45,727 nucleotides of DNA from CANHVK01 sp046304235 (GCA_046304235.1 JBKCEW010000074.1:1-45727); one strand, 5' to 3'; positions 15,146 through 24,103 are shown, counted from the stretch's first letter. A program made the numbers and translations. Notes: a model not told the origin generated them from the letters alone.

Positions 15146-16588
15146 ATGCAAAAATTACAAAACTTTATAAACGGTTCGTATCAAAATCCTGTTTCTAATG
15201 AATTTATTGACAACTTCGAACCTGCAACAGGTAAAGTTTATTCCTTAATTCCAGATTCAGACGAAAGAGATGTTGAAGCAGCAGTTGAAGCAGCAGAAAA
15301 AGCATTTCCTATTTGGTCTAAAATGTCTGTGGAAGAACGCAGTAAAATTTTGGTGCGTTTGTCTGAAGGAATTGAAAAACGTATGGATGAATTTGTTCAG
15401 GCAGAATCCAAAGACAATGGAAAACCATTGACGTTAGCAGCACATGTTGATATTCCACGTGCTGTATCGAATTTTCATTTTTTCGCTACTGCCATCATCC
15501 ATTTTTCTTCTGAGTCACATTACATGGAAGGAATGGGGTTAAATTATACCTTACGCAAACCGATGGGAATCGTAGGATGCATTTCGCCTTGGAATTTACC
15601 GTTGTATTTATTTTCTTGGAAAATTGCACCTGCTTTAGCAGCAGGAAACTGTGTAGTAGCAAAACCTTCTGAGATAACCCCTTATACTGCTTTTTTATTA
15701 GGAGAAGTAGCCAAAGAAGCAGGTTTACCAGATGGAGTATTGAATATCTTACACGGTTTAGGCCACAAAGTTGGGGATGCTATTGTGAAACACCCTAAAA
15801 TTAAAGCGATTTCATTTACAGGAGGAACAAAAACTGGAGAATATATTGCTAGAACAGCCGCTCCAATGTTTAAGAAACTTTCGTTGGAATTAGGTGGAAA
15901 AAACCCAGTGGTCATTTTCGCAGATTGTGATTACGATGAAATGTTAAAAACTACGATTCGTTCTTCGTTTGCAAATCAAGGACAAATTTGTTTGTGTGGT
16001 TCCCGAATTTTGGTAGAACGCTCTATTTACGATAAATTCAAAAAAGATTTCGTAGAAAAAACAGCAAAATCAATTGTTTCCAATCCAGAAGATCCTAAAG
16101 CAAATTTAGGCGCAGTGGTTTCTAAACCACACATGGAGAAGATTTTATCTTATATTGAATTAGCGAAAGAAGAAGGAGGGACCGTATTAACGGGAGGAGA
16201 GCGAGTGATCTTGGCGGCGCCTTATGAAGAAGGGTATTATCTGAGACCAACTATTATTGAAGGATTACCATATAATTGTCGTACAAACCAAGAAGAAATT
16301 TTTGGACCTGTTGTAACGATTGCACCATTTGATACGGAAGAAGAAGCACTTCAAATGGCAAATTCAACCCAGTATGGATTACAAACGACCTTATGGACTA
16401 GTGATTTACAACGTGCTCATCGTTTTTCAGATCACGCTCAATCCGGAATTGTATGGGTGAATTCTTGGTTGGTGCGTGATTTACGTACACCATTTGGAGG
16501 GGTAAAAGCATCCGGAGTTGGAAGAGAAGGAGGTTTAGAAGCATTACGTTTCTTTACCGAACCTAAAAATATTTTTATCAAGTATTAA
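15146..16588 (+). CDS. NAD(P)-dependent aldehyde dehydrogenase (ALDH8/aminomuconate-semialdehyde-like)
   Basis: A 480-residue ALDH superfamily enzyme oxidising an aldehyde to an acid. Motifs: cofactor-binding SPWNLPLYLFSWKIAPALAAGN, FTGGTKTGEYI, general-base glutamate E248 in LELGGKNP, and catalytic C282 in FANQGQICLCGSR. The ICLCGSRILVE and NSWLVRDLRTPFGGVKASGVGREGG blocks resemble 2-aminomuconic/2-hydroxymuconic semialdehyde dehydrogenases. It sits 8 bases after speA in the same transcript, so an aldehyde from amine catabolism is another possible substrate. The substrate is therefore open. Confidence 0.9.
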   Translation: MQKLQNFINGSYQNPVSNEFIDNFEPATGKVYSLIPDSDERDVEAAVEAAEKAFPIWSKMSVEERSKILVRLSEGIEKRMDEFVQAESKDNGKPLTLAAHVDIPRAVSNFHFFATAIIHFSSESHYMEGMGLNYTLRKPMGIVGCISPWNLPLYLFSWKIAPALAAGNCVVAKPSEITPYTAFLLGEVAKEAGLPDGVLNILHGLGHKVGDAIVKHPKIKAISFTGGTKTGEYIARTAAPMFKKLSLELGGKNPVVIFADCDYDEMLKTTIRSSFANQGQICLCGSRILVERSIYDKFKKDFVEKTAKSIVSNPEDPKANLGAVVSKPHMEKILSYIELAKEEGGTVLTGGERVILAAPYEEGYYLRPTIIEGLPYNCRTNQEEIFGPVVTIAPFDTEEEALQMANSTQYGLQTTLWTSDLQRAHRFSDHAQSGIVWVNSWLVRDLRTPFGGVKASGVGREGGLEALRFFTEPKNIFIKY

Positions 16589-16608
16589 TCAAGTTCACGA
16601 AAAAGATA

Positions 16609-16616
16609 TATCTTTG
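16609..16616 (+). promoter_or_regulatory. -7 box of the rplU-rpmA operon
   Basis: TATCTTTG matches TAnnTTTG exactly, 27 bases before the rplU ATG. Confidence 0.6.
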
Positions 16617-16643
16617 TCGTTCGAATTATTTAAATAAAGCTAT

Positions 16644-16955
16644 ATGTACGCAGTTGTAGAGATAGCAGGGCAGCAGTTTAAAGTGCAAAAAGATCAAAAG
16701 ATTTTTGTACACCGTTTAGCAGCTGAAGCAGGAGCAAACGTTGAGTTTGACAAAGTGCTTTTAGTTGACAACGGAGGAAAAATTTCTTTAGGCGCCCCAG
16801 CTATAAATGGAGCTAAGGTTACCGCTACGGTAAACGAGCACGTTAAAGGAGACAAAGTAATTGTTTTCCGTAAGAAAAGAAGAAAAGGATACAGAAAGAA
16901 AAACGGACACCGTCAATCTTTCACATTTATCACTATTTCAGACATTAAAGCTTAA
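16644..16955 (+). CDS. rplU: 50S ribosomal protein L21
   Basis: A 103-residue L21 with the standard start MYAVVEIAGQQFKV and the C-terminal basic block KVIVFRKKRRKGYRKKNGHRQ that contacts 23S rRNA. It is encoded with L27 as usual (34-base spacer) and has its own promoter box. Confidence 0.98.
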   Translation: MYAVVEIAGQQFKVQKDQKIFVHRLAAEAGANVEFDKVLLVDNGGKISLGAPAINGAKVTATVNEHVKGDKVIVFRKKRRKGYRKKNGHRQSFTFITISDIKA

Positions 16956-16989
16956 TTTTTCACGCAAGTGAAGCTAAAATTTTAAAGAA

Positions 16990-17259
16990 ATGGCACACAA
17001 AAAAGGAGCAGGTAGTTCAAACAATGGTCGCGAGTCAGCGAGCAAGCGTTTGGGAGTTAAAATCTTCGGTGGACAAGCTGCAATTGCAGGAAACATTATT
17101 GTTCGTCAAAGAGGTACACAACACCACCCAGGTACAAACGTAGGTATTGGTAAAGACCATACTTTATACGCTTTAACTGAAGGTATTGTAGAATTCCGTA
17201 AGAAAAAAGACAATCGTTCTTTCGTATCAGTAGTACCTTTTGAGTCAACTGAAGCGTAA
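16990..17259 (+). CDS. rpmA: 50S ribosomal protein L27
   Basis: An 89-residue L27 starting MAHKKGAGSSNNGRES, with GGQAAIAGNIIVRQRGT and HPGTNVGIGKDHTLYAL. The N-terminal tail reaches the peptidyl-transferase centre. There is no Firmicutes-type cleaved prosequence. A strong terminator follows 25 bases later. Confidence 0.98.
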   Translation: MAHKKGAGSSNNGRESASKRLGVKIFGGQAAIAGNIIVRQRGTQHHPGTNVGIGKDHTLYALTEGIVEFRKKKDNRSFVSVVPFESTEA

Positions 17260-17283
17260 TTAACGAATCAATATGAAATCTGA

Positions 17284-17307
17284 GGGCTGTTTTTACAGCC
17301 CTTTTTT
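17284..17307 (+). terminator. Terminator of rplU-rpmA
   Basis: GGGCTGT (17284-17290) and ACAGCCC (17295-17301) form a stem with a 4-base loop followed by T6. Confidence 0.88.
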
Positions 17308-17331
17308 ATTTTCATTTTTTTGGTTGATAAT

Positions 17332-17388
17332 CAGATTTATACAAATCTGTTTGATATAAACAAACAAAAGCGTTTGATACCATCAAAC
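17332..17388 (-). terminator. Pair of hairpins downstream of the 62-residue gene
   Basis: Two 7-bp inverted repeats lie side by side: CAGATTT / AAATCTG (17332-17349) and GTTTGAT / ATCAAAC (17372-17388). On the minus strand the second is met 10 bases after the small gene's stop and is followed by a T-rich stretch, so it can act as a weak terminator. GTTTGAT also occurs once more between the two hairpins. Confidence 0.45.
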
Positions 17389-17397
17389 AACTTTGAA

Positions 17398-17586
17398 TTA
17401 TACTATACTTTTATAGTCTTTATAGACTCCGTAACAGAATATTACAAGAATTGGAAAAAATCCATTTAAACTGAATGGGTGGTGTTTGAATAATAAATTC
17501 GCTAATACACCAATCACGAACATAATGGATATTCCTTTAAGGTATTTTATTCTATTTTGAATAATTAAACCCTTTAACTTTTTCAT
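17398..17586 (-). CDS. Small two-helix membrane protein
   Basis: ATG 17586 gives 62 residues: a basic N-terminus (MKKLKGLIIQNRIKYLKG), a hydrophobic helix ISIMFVIGVLANLLF, a short loop, and a second helix FFPILVIFCYGVY. A longer frame to 17691 would add 35 residues without hydrophobic or conserved character. No family is recognised. It lies alone on the reverse strand between rpmA and serS. A near-consensus TACTTTTA box at 17607-17614 could drive it. Whether it is expressed is uncertain. Confidence 0.5.
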   Translation of the reverse strand: MKKLKGLIIQNRIKYLKGISIMFVIGVLANLLFKHHPFSLNGFFPILVIFCYGVYKDYKSIV

Positions 17587-17729
17587 ATTTATAAATTTAA
17601 CAATTATAAAAGTAGTATTTTTTATGGTGGAGATACAATTAGCTATAGAACCCTCCACAAAATCATTATTTGTATAGATTTTAATAGACAAAAACTTTTA
17701 TTTTCATGTTTTTTCCCCTCAAAATATAT

Positions 17730-17737
17730 TAAATTCG
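17730..17737 (+). promoter_or_regulatory. Probable -7 box of serS
   Basis: TAAATTCG, one base off the TAnnTTTG consensus, lies 23 bases before the serS ATG. An identical box precedes dut. Confidence 0.4.
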
Positions 17738-17760
17738 CGTACAAATTAAATCAATATTTC

Positions 17761-19032
17761 ATGCTTGAAATACAACGTTTACGTACTGACAAGGAATCTG
17801 TTCTTGAAGGACTTAAAAAAAGAAATTTAGACGCTACTGAAACAGTAGATGCTATCTTGGCAAAAGATCAAGAATGGAGAGCAAATAAAACCGAATTGGA
17901 AACAATTGCTGCTGAGATGAACCGTATTTCGAAAGAGATTGGCGTGTTGTTTCAACAAGGTAAACAAGCAGAAGCAACCGAAGCAAAAGCACAAACTGCA
18001 TCCTTAAAAGAAAAAGAAGCAGGGTTAAAGTCGGTGGTACAACAATTAGAAGATGAAATCACACAATTGATGTATCAATTACCTAATGTGCCAAATGAGT
18101 TGGTAAAAGCAGGTAAAACCGAGCTAGATAATGAAATAGTTGAGGAAGTTGGTTCAAAAGCAACATTTTCAGGAGAGGCTCTACCTCACTGGGAATTGAC
18201 TAAAAAATACGATTTAATTGATTTCGAAACAGGAGTGAAAGTTACTGGTGCTGGTTTTCCAATTTACAAAGGAAAAGGAGCAAAATTGCAACGTGCTTTG
18301 ATTTCTTTCTTTTTAGATGAAGCAGATAAAGCAGGGTATGAAGAGTTTATTCCGCCGCATGTTGTGAACGAAGCAAGTGGTTACGGAACAGGACAATTAC
18401 CTGATAAAGAAGGTCAAATGTACCACATTGGGGTAGATGATTTATATTTAATTCCTACTGCAGAGGTACCATTGACTAACATTTACCGTGATGTGATTTT
18501 ACCAAGTGAAGATTTCTCAATTAAAATCACAGGATATACACCATGTTTCCGCCGTGAGGCAGGTTCGTATGGCAAAGATGTACGTGGTTTGAATCGTTTA
18601 CATCAATTTGATAAAGTAGAGATTGTACGAATCGAGCATCCAAATAATACTGCGAAGGCGTTGGAAGAGATGGTGAATCACGTAAAAGGGTTGTTAGCGA
18701 AATTAGGTTTACATTACCGTGTTTTACGTTTATGTGGAGGAGATACTGGTTTTGCTTCTTCCATGACGTATGATTTTGAAGTGTATTCAGCAGCACAGGA
18801 AAAATGGTTGGAAGTGAGTTCTTGTTCTCGTTTTGATACATTCCAAGCAAACCGTTTGAAATTGCGATTTAAAACAGAAGATAAAAAAACACAATTGTGT
18901 CATACCTTAAACGGAAGTGCTTTAGCATTGCCTCGTATCGTAGCGGCGTTATTAGAAAATCACCAAACACCAGAAGGAATTGTTATTCCTGAGTGTTTAC
19001 ACAAATATTTGAATTTTACAGTTATTAATTAA
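17761..19032 (+). CDS. serS: Serine--tRNA ligase
   Basis: A 423-residue class II aminoacyl-tRNA synthetase that charges tRNA-Ser. The N-terminal coiled-coil arm (about 1-110, rich in Glu/Lys/Ala) grips the long variable arm of the tRNA. Motif 2 is in TPCFRREAGSYGKDVRGLNRLHQFDKVE and motif 3 in NGSALALPRIVAALLENHQ. Length is normal. A repeat element follows at once, so any readthrough into fbp passes through a large hairpin. Confidence 0.97.
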   Translation: MLEIQRLRTDKESVLEGLKKRNLDATETVDAILAKDQEWRANKTELETIAAEMNRISKEIGVLFQQGKQAEATEAKAQTASLKEKEAGLKSVVQQLEDEITQLMYQLPNVPNELVKAGKTELDNEIVEEVGSKATFSGEALPHWELTKKYDLIDFETGVKVTGAGFPIYKGKGAKLQRALISFFLDEADKAGYEEFIPPHVVNEASGYGTGQLPDKEGQMYHIGVDDLYLIPTAEVPLTNIYRDVILPSEDFSIKITGYTPCFRREAGSYGKDVRGLNRLHQFDKVEIVRIEHPNNTAKALEEMVNHVKGLLAKLGLHYRVLRLCGGDTGFASSMTYDFEVYSAAQEKWLEVSSCSRFDTFQANRLKLRFKTEDKKTQLCHTLNGSALALPRIVAALLENHQTPEGIVIPECLHKYLNFTVIN

Positions 19033-19037
19033 TTCTA

Positions 19038-19110
19038 CTTCCTCCCTTGAGGGAGGATTGAGGTGGGTGACCTATTTATCACCTCCCTTTATCCCTCCTC
19101 AAGGAGGGAA
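19038..19110. repeat. Imperfect palindrome of the CCTCCC dispersed-repeat family
   Basis: CTTCCTCCCTTGAGGGAGG.. through GGTGGGTGA (19038-19070) and TCACCTCCC.. through AAGGAGGGAA (19079-19110) are inverted copies with a short spacer. Each arm also contains its own small CCTC/GAGG hairpin. A degenerate half copy occurs at 1978-2006. It lies between serS and fbp and in RNA would form a long GC-rich hairpin, unusual in this AT-rich DNA. Confidence 0.85.
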
Positions 19111-19129
19111 ACCAATATTATATAAAACT

Positions 19130-20149
19130 ATGTCAAAACTTACTACACTTAACGAATTCATCATGAAGAAGCAATCTGATTTTCCAGGTGCTTCAGGTGA
19201 ATTATCTCGTTTATTAAATGATATTGCAGTAGCTTCTAAAATTGTAACACGTGATGTACGTCGTGCTGGATTGGTAGATAATATTCTAGGTGCGCAGGGA
19301 GAAGTAAATGTACAAGGAGAACAACAACAAAAATTGGATGTCGTAGCAGATAATCAATTTATTAAAATGTTTCAATTAGGCGGTGAAGTATGTGGAATTG
19401 CTTCAGAAGAAAACGATACGTTCGTAGCTTTTCAAAGTGAAACTTCTAAAAATGGAAAATATGTGGTGTTGTTTGACCCCCTAGATGGCTCTTCTAACAT
19501 TGATGTAAATGTTTCCATTGGAACAATTTTTTCAATTTATCACCGTGTTTCACCAATCGGAACAGAATCTACTCTAGAAGATATGTTGCAAACTGGTGAT
19601 AAACAAGTTGCTGCAGGCTATGTGCTTTACGGTTCATCTACGATGTTGGTGTACACAACCGGAAACGGAGTAAATGGATTTACATTAGATCCTACGATTG
19701 GCGAATTCTGCTTATCACATCCAAATATGAAAACACCTGAAACGGGACGTATATATTCAATGAATGAAGGAAACATTGCTGTTTGTCACCCAGGATATAG
19801 AAAATACGTTGAATATTGTCAAGGTACTGAAAAAGAAACAGGAAGACCGTATTCAGGTCGTTATATCGGTTCTTTAGTTGCCGATTTTCACCGTAACTTA
19901 ATTAAAGGAGGAATTTACTTCTACCCTACCACTCCTGCGGCACCAAAAGGACGTTTGAGATTGTTGTACGAATGTAATCCATTGGCGTTTATTATAGAAC
20001 AAGCAGGAGGTTTAGCAACAGACGGAACACAACGTATCTTGGATATCAAACCAACGGAATTACACCAACGTTGTGGTTTCATCATTGGTTCAAAACAAAT
20101 GGTAGAAAAATTACAAGAATGTTTGGATACTACTCCAGTAGAAGCATAA
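19130..20149 (+). CDS. fbp: Fructose-1,6-bisphosphatase class 1
   Basis: A 339-residue enzyme of gluconeogenesis that hydrolyses fructose-1,6-bisphosphate. The metal-binding motif DPLDGSSNIDVN, GTIFSIYHR, YVLYGSSTMLVYT and the substrate-binding YSGRYIGSLVADFHRNLIKGG are all in order. The frame continues upstream to 19058, but those residues are encoded by the repeat element; ATG 19130 (MSKLTTLNEFIM) matches the normal family start. It ends before a terminator shared in position with convergent porW. Confidence 0.96.
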   Translation: MSKLTTLNEFIMKKQSDFPGASGELSRLLNDIAVASKIVTRDVRRAGLVDNILGAQGEVNVQGEQQQKLDVVADNQFIKMFQLGGEVCGIASEENDTFVAFQSETSKNGKYVVLFDPLDGSSNIDVNVSIGTIFSIYHRVSPIGTESTLEDMLQTGDKQVAAGYVLYGSSTMLVYTTGNGVNGFTLDPTIGEFCLSHPNMKTPETGRIYSMNEGNIAVCHPGYRKYVEYCQGTEKETGRPYSGRYIGSLVADFHRNLIKGGIYFYPTTPAAPKGRLRLLYECNPLAFIIEQAGGLATDGTQRILDIKPTELHQRCGFIIGSKQMVEKLQECLDTTPVEA

Positions 20150-20170
20150 GATTATAAAATTCGATGAATG

Positions 20171-20197
20171 AAGAGGCTCATAAGGCCTCTTTTTTTG
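20171..20197 (+). terminator. Terminator of fbp
   Basis: AAGAGGC (20171-20177) pairs with GCCTCTT (20185-20191), followed by T6. Confidence 0.85.
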
Positions 20198-20274
20198 TTT
20201 CAAACCTCTTCCAATTTGGCTTAATCTATACTTTTTATACCACTTTAAGCCACTTTCATTGTAACTAGTTGATT

Positions 20275-22941
20275 TTATTTGAAATACTCAACATAAAAAT
20301 CTTTGTAAACATCTAGATTTTTACTTTCAAAAAGTATTTTCAAACTATTCTGTGAAATCATATATATCGGTAGACCTGTATATTCTTTAATGAATTTAAC
20401 ATCCGTTTTGAATGCTTTGATGTAGGCATCTCCCTCGGTTTGAGTAAATGATTTTAGGATAATCACACTTTGATCAGATTCGTATAATTTAGAACTAACA
20501 GTGATATCCATTTTTTCAAATACCTCATCATTAAATGAAGAAATTTTATTTTTTGCTGCGTTAGAATTACTGTTTTTGTCTAAAAATAAAATGATCCAAA
20601 GTGGTTCGCCCTCTTCATACGTGAAAGGAAATTCTTTTTTGAAAACAACCGGTTCGTATTTTGAATATCCTTTATCTAGTATGTCAGCCATTTCTTTGGC
20701 TTTTTTAGCTTCGGATGATGTAGGATATGTTTTAATCAATTCACTTAAAATTGGGGAAATTGATTTTTTATCATCTGTAGATGAAGCTGTTGCCATTGCT
20801 CTAAGTAATATAAACTTTGGTTTAATCTCAATATTGGCATCTACTTCTCTCGTTAAACAAGCGGAAATCACTTCATCGTACTTTTTTTGACGATATTTTT
20901 CTAAAATAACTAAATATTGTTCTTCATTTTTCTTTGCTAATTCCTTTTGTTTTATGAAGAAATTTGGATCTCTTAAATAACTTGCATAATCTGAAGTGGG
21001 GTAATTCGTCAAAATATAGTTACGATGAGGAATTGATTTACTCGCGTCTTTTTCATTTAATTTATAAAGCTGAAAAGCCGCTAACAAATTGTAATTGCTC
21101 TGATAGTTACGTGCTAATATGTCTTGAAAACAAGTGGAAGCTAATTTTACTTCATTTAATTGTTCTTTATAGATTAAACCTGCTTCATATTCAGCAGCAA
21201 CTAATTTTGCTAATGAACTATCGACATCTTTTTTGTTTAACGGTAATTTTTTTGAAAGATATTCAATAGTAAGGGTATCAGACGCTTCAGTTGTATTGGT
21301 TAGCGTATTTTTACCTTTCACAGAAGTATCAGATAGAACTAAGACTATTTTGTCGCTACGTCTCCAATCATCTTCATTATCTCGTGCCCCCCAATTTTTC
21401 TTAAATTCGCTAATTCCATCCGCTTTTGTTTTTGCATTATTCCAATACCAATTGTTACTAGAGGGATTATTTAATTCTTCAGCAATCTGTTTGGCAATTT
21501 TTGCCTGCATTTTTGCCTTTTCCTCTCGCTCTTTACGAGCAATATCTTCTTTGATTTTTTTGATTGTCTTTTTGATATAATTTTCACGATCTTTTTCCGA
21601 CATCTTAGCAATGCGTAGTAAACTATCTTGTGTTTCAAAAATTGTAACAGACTCTACTAACTTCTTTAATTTAATTGCTTTTTTACGAATTTCATCCCCA
21701 TTGGGATAATTTTCAGGCATCACATTAGCACAACTATCGTAGTATTTTTGAGCTTTTACATACTGTTTATCTTGAAACGAAATAGTACCTAATCGATCGT
21801 AACTGATGGCTTGTTGGCGTTTATTGTTAGTCGAATAGTAAGTGGATTTATGAAGTAAATTGATTGCTTCAAGTTTATTTTTTTCTTGAAGAGCAATATC
21901 AGCCAAAGCATAATACAATTGATCTCTATAATCGGCATTTTTTTCATCCTTCAATAACTTTGTCAACTCCTTTTTCACTTTCTCATCTCGACCCAAAAAG
22001 GCACGATTTATGCGTGCATTGAATTGCATTTCAAAAGGTGAAGCTGCTGATTTAACGACAAGATTAAAATTATTTTTAGCATTTTCAGGGTTTTTATTCA
22101 AGGAATATAGTTGACCTAGAATAAAGTGCGCACGAATTTTTTGTTGTTTGTTATTGGTTAATTTAATTGCCTTTTCTAATGCTTCAATCGCTTTTGAATA
22201 ATCTTCTTCTGTTATTGAAAAAGAAGCCTTCGTAAAATAATATTCAGCCTTTACTATTTTGGTAACTTTAGGAGGATCTTTAACTGTATTTTTATCTTTT
22301 TTAGTAAACCGCTTTTTGGTTTTTTCAATAAAATTGAATTTATTAGCCGCTTCTTCCTTTTCTTGCTTTTCAATAATTTCATCCATTTCAAGAATCAAGT
22401 TACGAGCATCGTTTTGTTTGCCTTGTGCAATTTTATTTTTAATCAGCCAGATACGAGCAATATAAGTAGATTTATCATTTTTAAATAATTCTTTTACGAA
22501 TTCAAAGTTTTTAGATGAGATTTCATAATCTCTTCTCAGAAAATATGCTTGTCCTATCAAATTCCAATTTTCATCAATCCAACGATTATATTCTACTTTT
22601 TTTCCCTCAGGACGTTCCATCGATGGCATACAATGGTTTCGAATAACCTTTGTACATTTAACAATTGCTGTATCTATTGCGGGTAACATTCCAGCAATTT
22701 CTTTTTCATTGGGATTGGATTCAACAGGTAGGATTGAATAAAAATCTTCTTTTTTATTTTCCCGATAGGTATTTAATGAATTTTTAATTAATTCGTTTGC
22801 ATTGAAATATCCATTATACTTAGCGGTAGTACTATGGTAAGTTCGATTGATAAATGTATTGCTTTCGGTAGAACAACTCAAAAGGAAAAAGATTCCTAAA
22901 ATTAAACTAACAAACAGAAAAACAAACTTTTTAATCAGCAT
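20275..22941 (-). CDS. porW: Type IX secretion system lipoprotein PorW/SprE
   Basis: An 888-residue TPR lipoprotein. The lipobox FLLSC puts the acylated cysteine at residue 23. The mature N-terminus INRTYHSTTAKYNGYFNANE is characteristic of PorW (Porphyromonas) and SprE (Flavobacterium), which are needed for T9SS secretion and, in gliding species, for motility; SprE is of similar length. Several TPR units are visible at about 230-300 and 375-420, with a Lys/Glu-rich coiled segment near 450-490. The two T9SS cargo proteins in this window fit. It is a single gene; no other T9SS component is present here. Open frames on the opposite strand are shadows. Confidence 0.92.
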   Translation of the reverse strand: MLIKKFVFLFVSLILGIFFLLSCSTESNTFINRTYHSTTAKYNGYFNANELIKNSLNTYRENKKEDFYSILPVESNPNEKEIAGMLPAIDTAIVKCTKVIRNHCMPSMERPEGKKVEYNRWIDENWNLIGQAYFLRRDYEISSKNFEFVKELFKNDKSTYIARIWLIKNKIAQGKQNDARNLILEMDEIIEKQEKEEAANKFNFIEKTKKRFTKKDKNTVKDPPKVTKIVKAEYYFTKASFSITEEDYSKAIEALEKAIKLTNNKQQKIRAHFILGQLYSLNKNPENAKNNFNLVVKSAASPFEMQFNARINRAFLGRDEKVKKELTKLLKDEKNADYRDQLYYALADIALQEKNKLEAINLLHKSTYYSTNNKRQQAISYDRLGTISFQDKQYVKAQKYYDSCANVMPENYPNGDEIRKKAIKLKKLVESVTIFETQDSLLRIAKMSEKDRENYIKKTIKKIKEDIARKEREEKAKMQAKIAKQIAEELNNPSSNNWYWNNAKTKADGISEFKKNWGARDNEDDWRRSDKIVLVLSDTSVKGKNTLTNTTEASDTLTIEYLSKKLPLNKKDVDSSLAKLVAAEYEAGLIYKEQLNEVKLASTCFQDILARNYQSNYNLLAAFQLYKLNEKDASKSIPHRNYILTNYPTSDYASYLRDPNFFIKQKELAKKNEEQYLVILEKYRQKKYDEVISACLTREVDANIEIKPKFILLRAMATASSTDDKKSISPILSELIKTYPTSSEAKKAKEMADILDKGYSKYEPVVFKKEFPFTYEEGEPLWIILFLDKNSNSNAAKNKISSFNDEVFEKMDITVSSKLYESDQSVIILKSFTQTEGDAYIKAFKTDVKFIKEYTGLPIYMISQNSLKILFESKNLDVYKDFYVEYFK

Positions 22942-23132
22942 TGAAATAAGTCAAAATGATTTAACGTTGAAAAGAAAATATTATTGTCTTCTTCTCGATG
23001 AGGTTAAAAATACAAGTTTCGTAGTGAATTACAAACTTATTCAAAGTTTTAGACTTTTGAATGTGAATTTCATTCGTAAAGAGAATGAATTTCATTACTA
23101 AATAGCTTTACCTTTACAAAAAAAATGAAATT

Positions 23133-23618
23133 ATGGCTCATGTTGGGATTATTATGGGTAGCAAGTCTGACTTACCAATTATGCAAGAAGCAGCAACGAT
23201 ATTAAAAGAACTTGGTGTATCTTATGAAATAAATGTTGTTTCAGCACACAGAACACCTGAATTGATGTTTGACTATGCTAAAAATGCTCATACACGTGGG
23301 ATTAAAGTAATTATCGCAGGTGCAGGTGGTGCAGCACATTTACCTGGTATGACGGCTTCTTTAACGCCACTACCTGTGATTGGTGTACCAGTTAAATCAA
23401 GCAATTCAATTGATGGATGGGATAGTATTTTATCTATTTTACAAATGCCTAATGGAATTCCAGTTGCAACAGTGGCTTTAAATGCAGCAAAAAATGCTGG
23501 AATTTTAGCAGCAAAAATGATTGCTACTTCAGATGAAGCTTTATTGCAACGCCTTGCAGTTTATATGGATAGTCTTAAAAATGCAGTATTAGAAAGTGCA
23601 AAGGATTTAAAGGCTTAA
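23133..23618 (+). CDS. purE: N5-carboxyaminoimidazole ribonucleotide mutase
   Basis: A 161-residue class I PurE that converts N5-CAIR to CAIR in purine synthesis. Visible: GIIMGSKSDLPIMQEAA at the N-terminus, VVSAHRTPELMFDYA with the catalytic His, AGAGGAAHLPGMTA, and GVPVKSSNSIDGWDSILSILQMPNGIPVATVA. purK is not adjacent. It heads the long forward gene run. A TACCTTTA near-consensus box lies 16-23 bases upstream, behind a 7-bp inverted repeat (TTCATTC / GAATGAA, 23069-23089). Confidence 0.96.
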   Translation: MAHVGIIMGSKSDLPIMQEAATILKELGVSYEINVVSAHRTPELMFDYAKNAHTRGIKVIIAGAGGAAHLPGMTASLTPLPVIGVPVKSSNSIDGWDSILSILQMPNGIPVATVALNAAKNAGILAAKMIATSDEALLQRLAVYMDSLKNAVLESAKDLKA

Positions 23619-23636
23619 AAAGACCGTAAATTTTAT

Positions 23637-23644
23637 TAAATTCG
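23637..23644 (+). promoter_or_regulatory. Possible internal promoter box before dut
   Basis: TAAATTCG lies 19 bases before the dut ATG and is identical to the box before serS. It would give dut and the envelope genes behind it a transcript independent of purE. Confidence 0.35.
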
Positions 23645-23663
23645 TTCTTTTTTATTTATTGGA

Positions 23664-24098
23664 ATGAAAGTTTTAGTAATCAATAAATCAAATAACGTAC
23701 TACCTGCTTACGAGACAATTGGATCAGCGGGATTAGATATTCGTGCTTTTATAGAAGAGTCTATTACATTAAAACCATTCGAGCGTAAATTGGTAAAAAC
23801 AGGATTGTTTCTTGAAATCCCAATTGGATACGAAGCGCAAGTGCGTCCTCGTAGCGGATTTGCATTAAAAAATGGAGTAACTGTATTGAATTCTCCTGGA
23901 ACAATCGATGCTGATTACAGAGGAGAAGTTGGGGTAATTTTGATTAACTTATCTCAAGAAAAAGTAGAAATTCATTCTGGAGATCGTATTGCGCAATTGG
24001 TTTTTGCAAAAGTCGAACAGGCTGAATGGACTGAAGTTGAAACGCTTTCTGAAACGGAAAGAGGCGAAGGAGGTTTTGGTAGTACAGGTAAAAAATAA
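23664..24098 (+). CDS. dut: dUTP diphosphatase
   Basis: A 144-residue trimeric-type dUTPase that converts dUTP to dUMP and PPi. All five motifs are present: AGLDIRAF, RPRSGFALKNGV, the TIDADYRGEV block, RIAQLVFAKVE, and the C-terminal P-loop-like RGEGGFGSTGK that closes over the substrate. The sugar nucleotidyltransferase gene starts 5 bases after its stop. Confidence 0.97.
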   Translation: MKVLVINKSNNVLPAYETIGSAGLDIRAFIEESITLKPFERKLVKTGLFLEIPIGYEAQVRPRSGFALKNGVTVLNSPGTIDADYRGEVGVILINLSQEKVEIHSGDRIAQLVFAKVEQAEWTEVETLSETERGEGGFGSTGKK

Positions 24099-24103
24099 GA
24101 AAA

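Noticed and set aside
19058..19129. N-terminal extension of fbp encoded by the palindromic element
   Set aside because: FBPase family members begin at the position of ATG 19130; the extra residues only translate repeat DNA.
20501..23101. Several plus-strand frames opposite porW and its upstream region (including 22847-23101)
   Set aside because: They lack domains and start signals and overlap a well-supported T9SS gene; 22847-23101 mostly covers porW's N-terminus.
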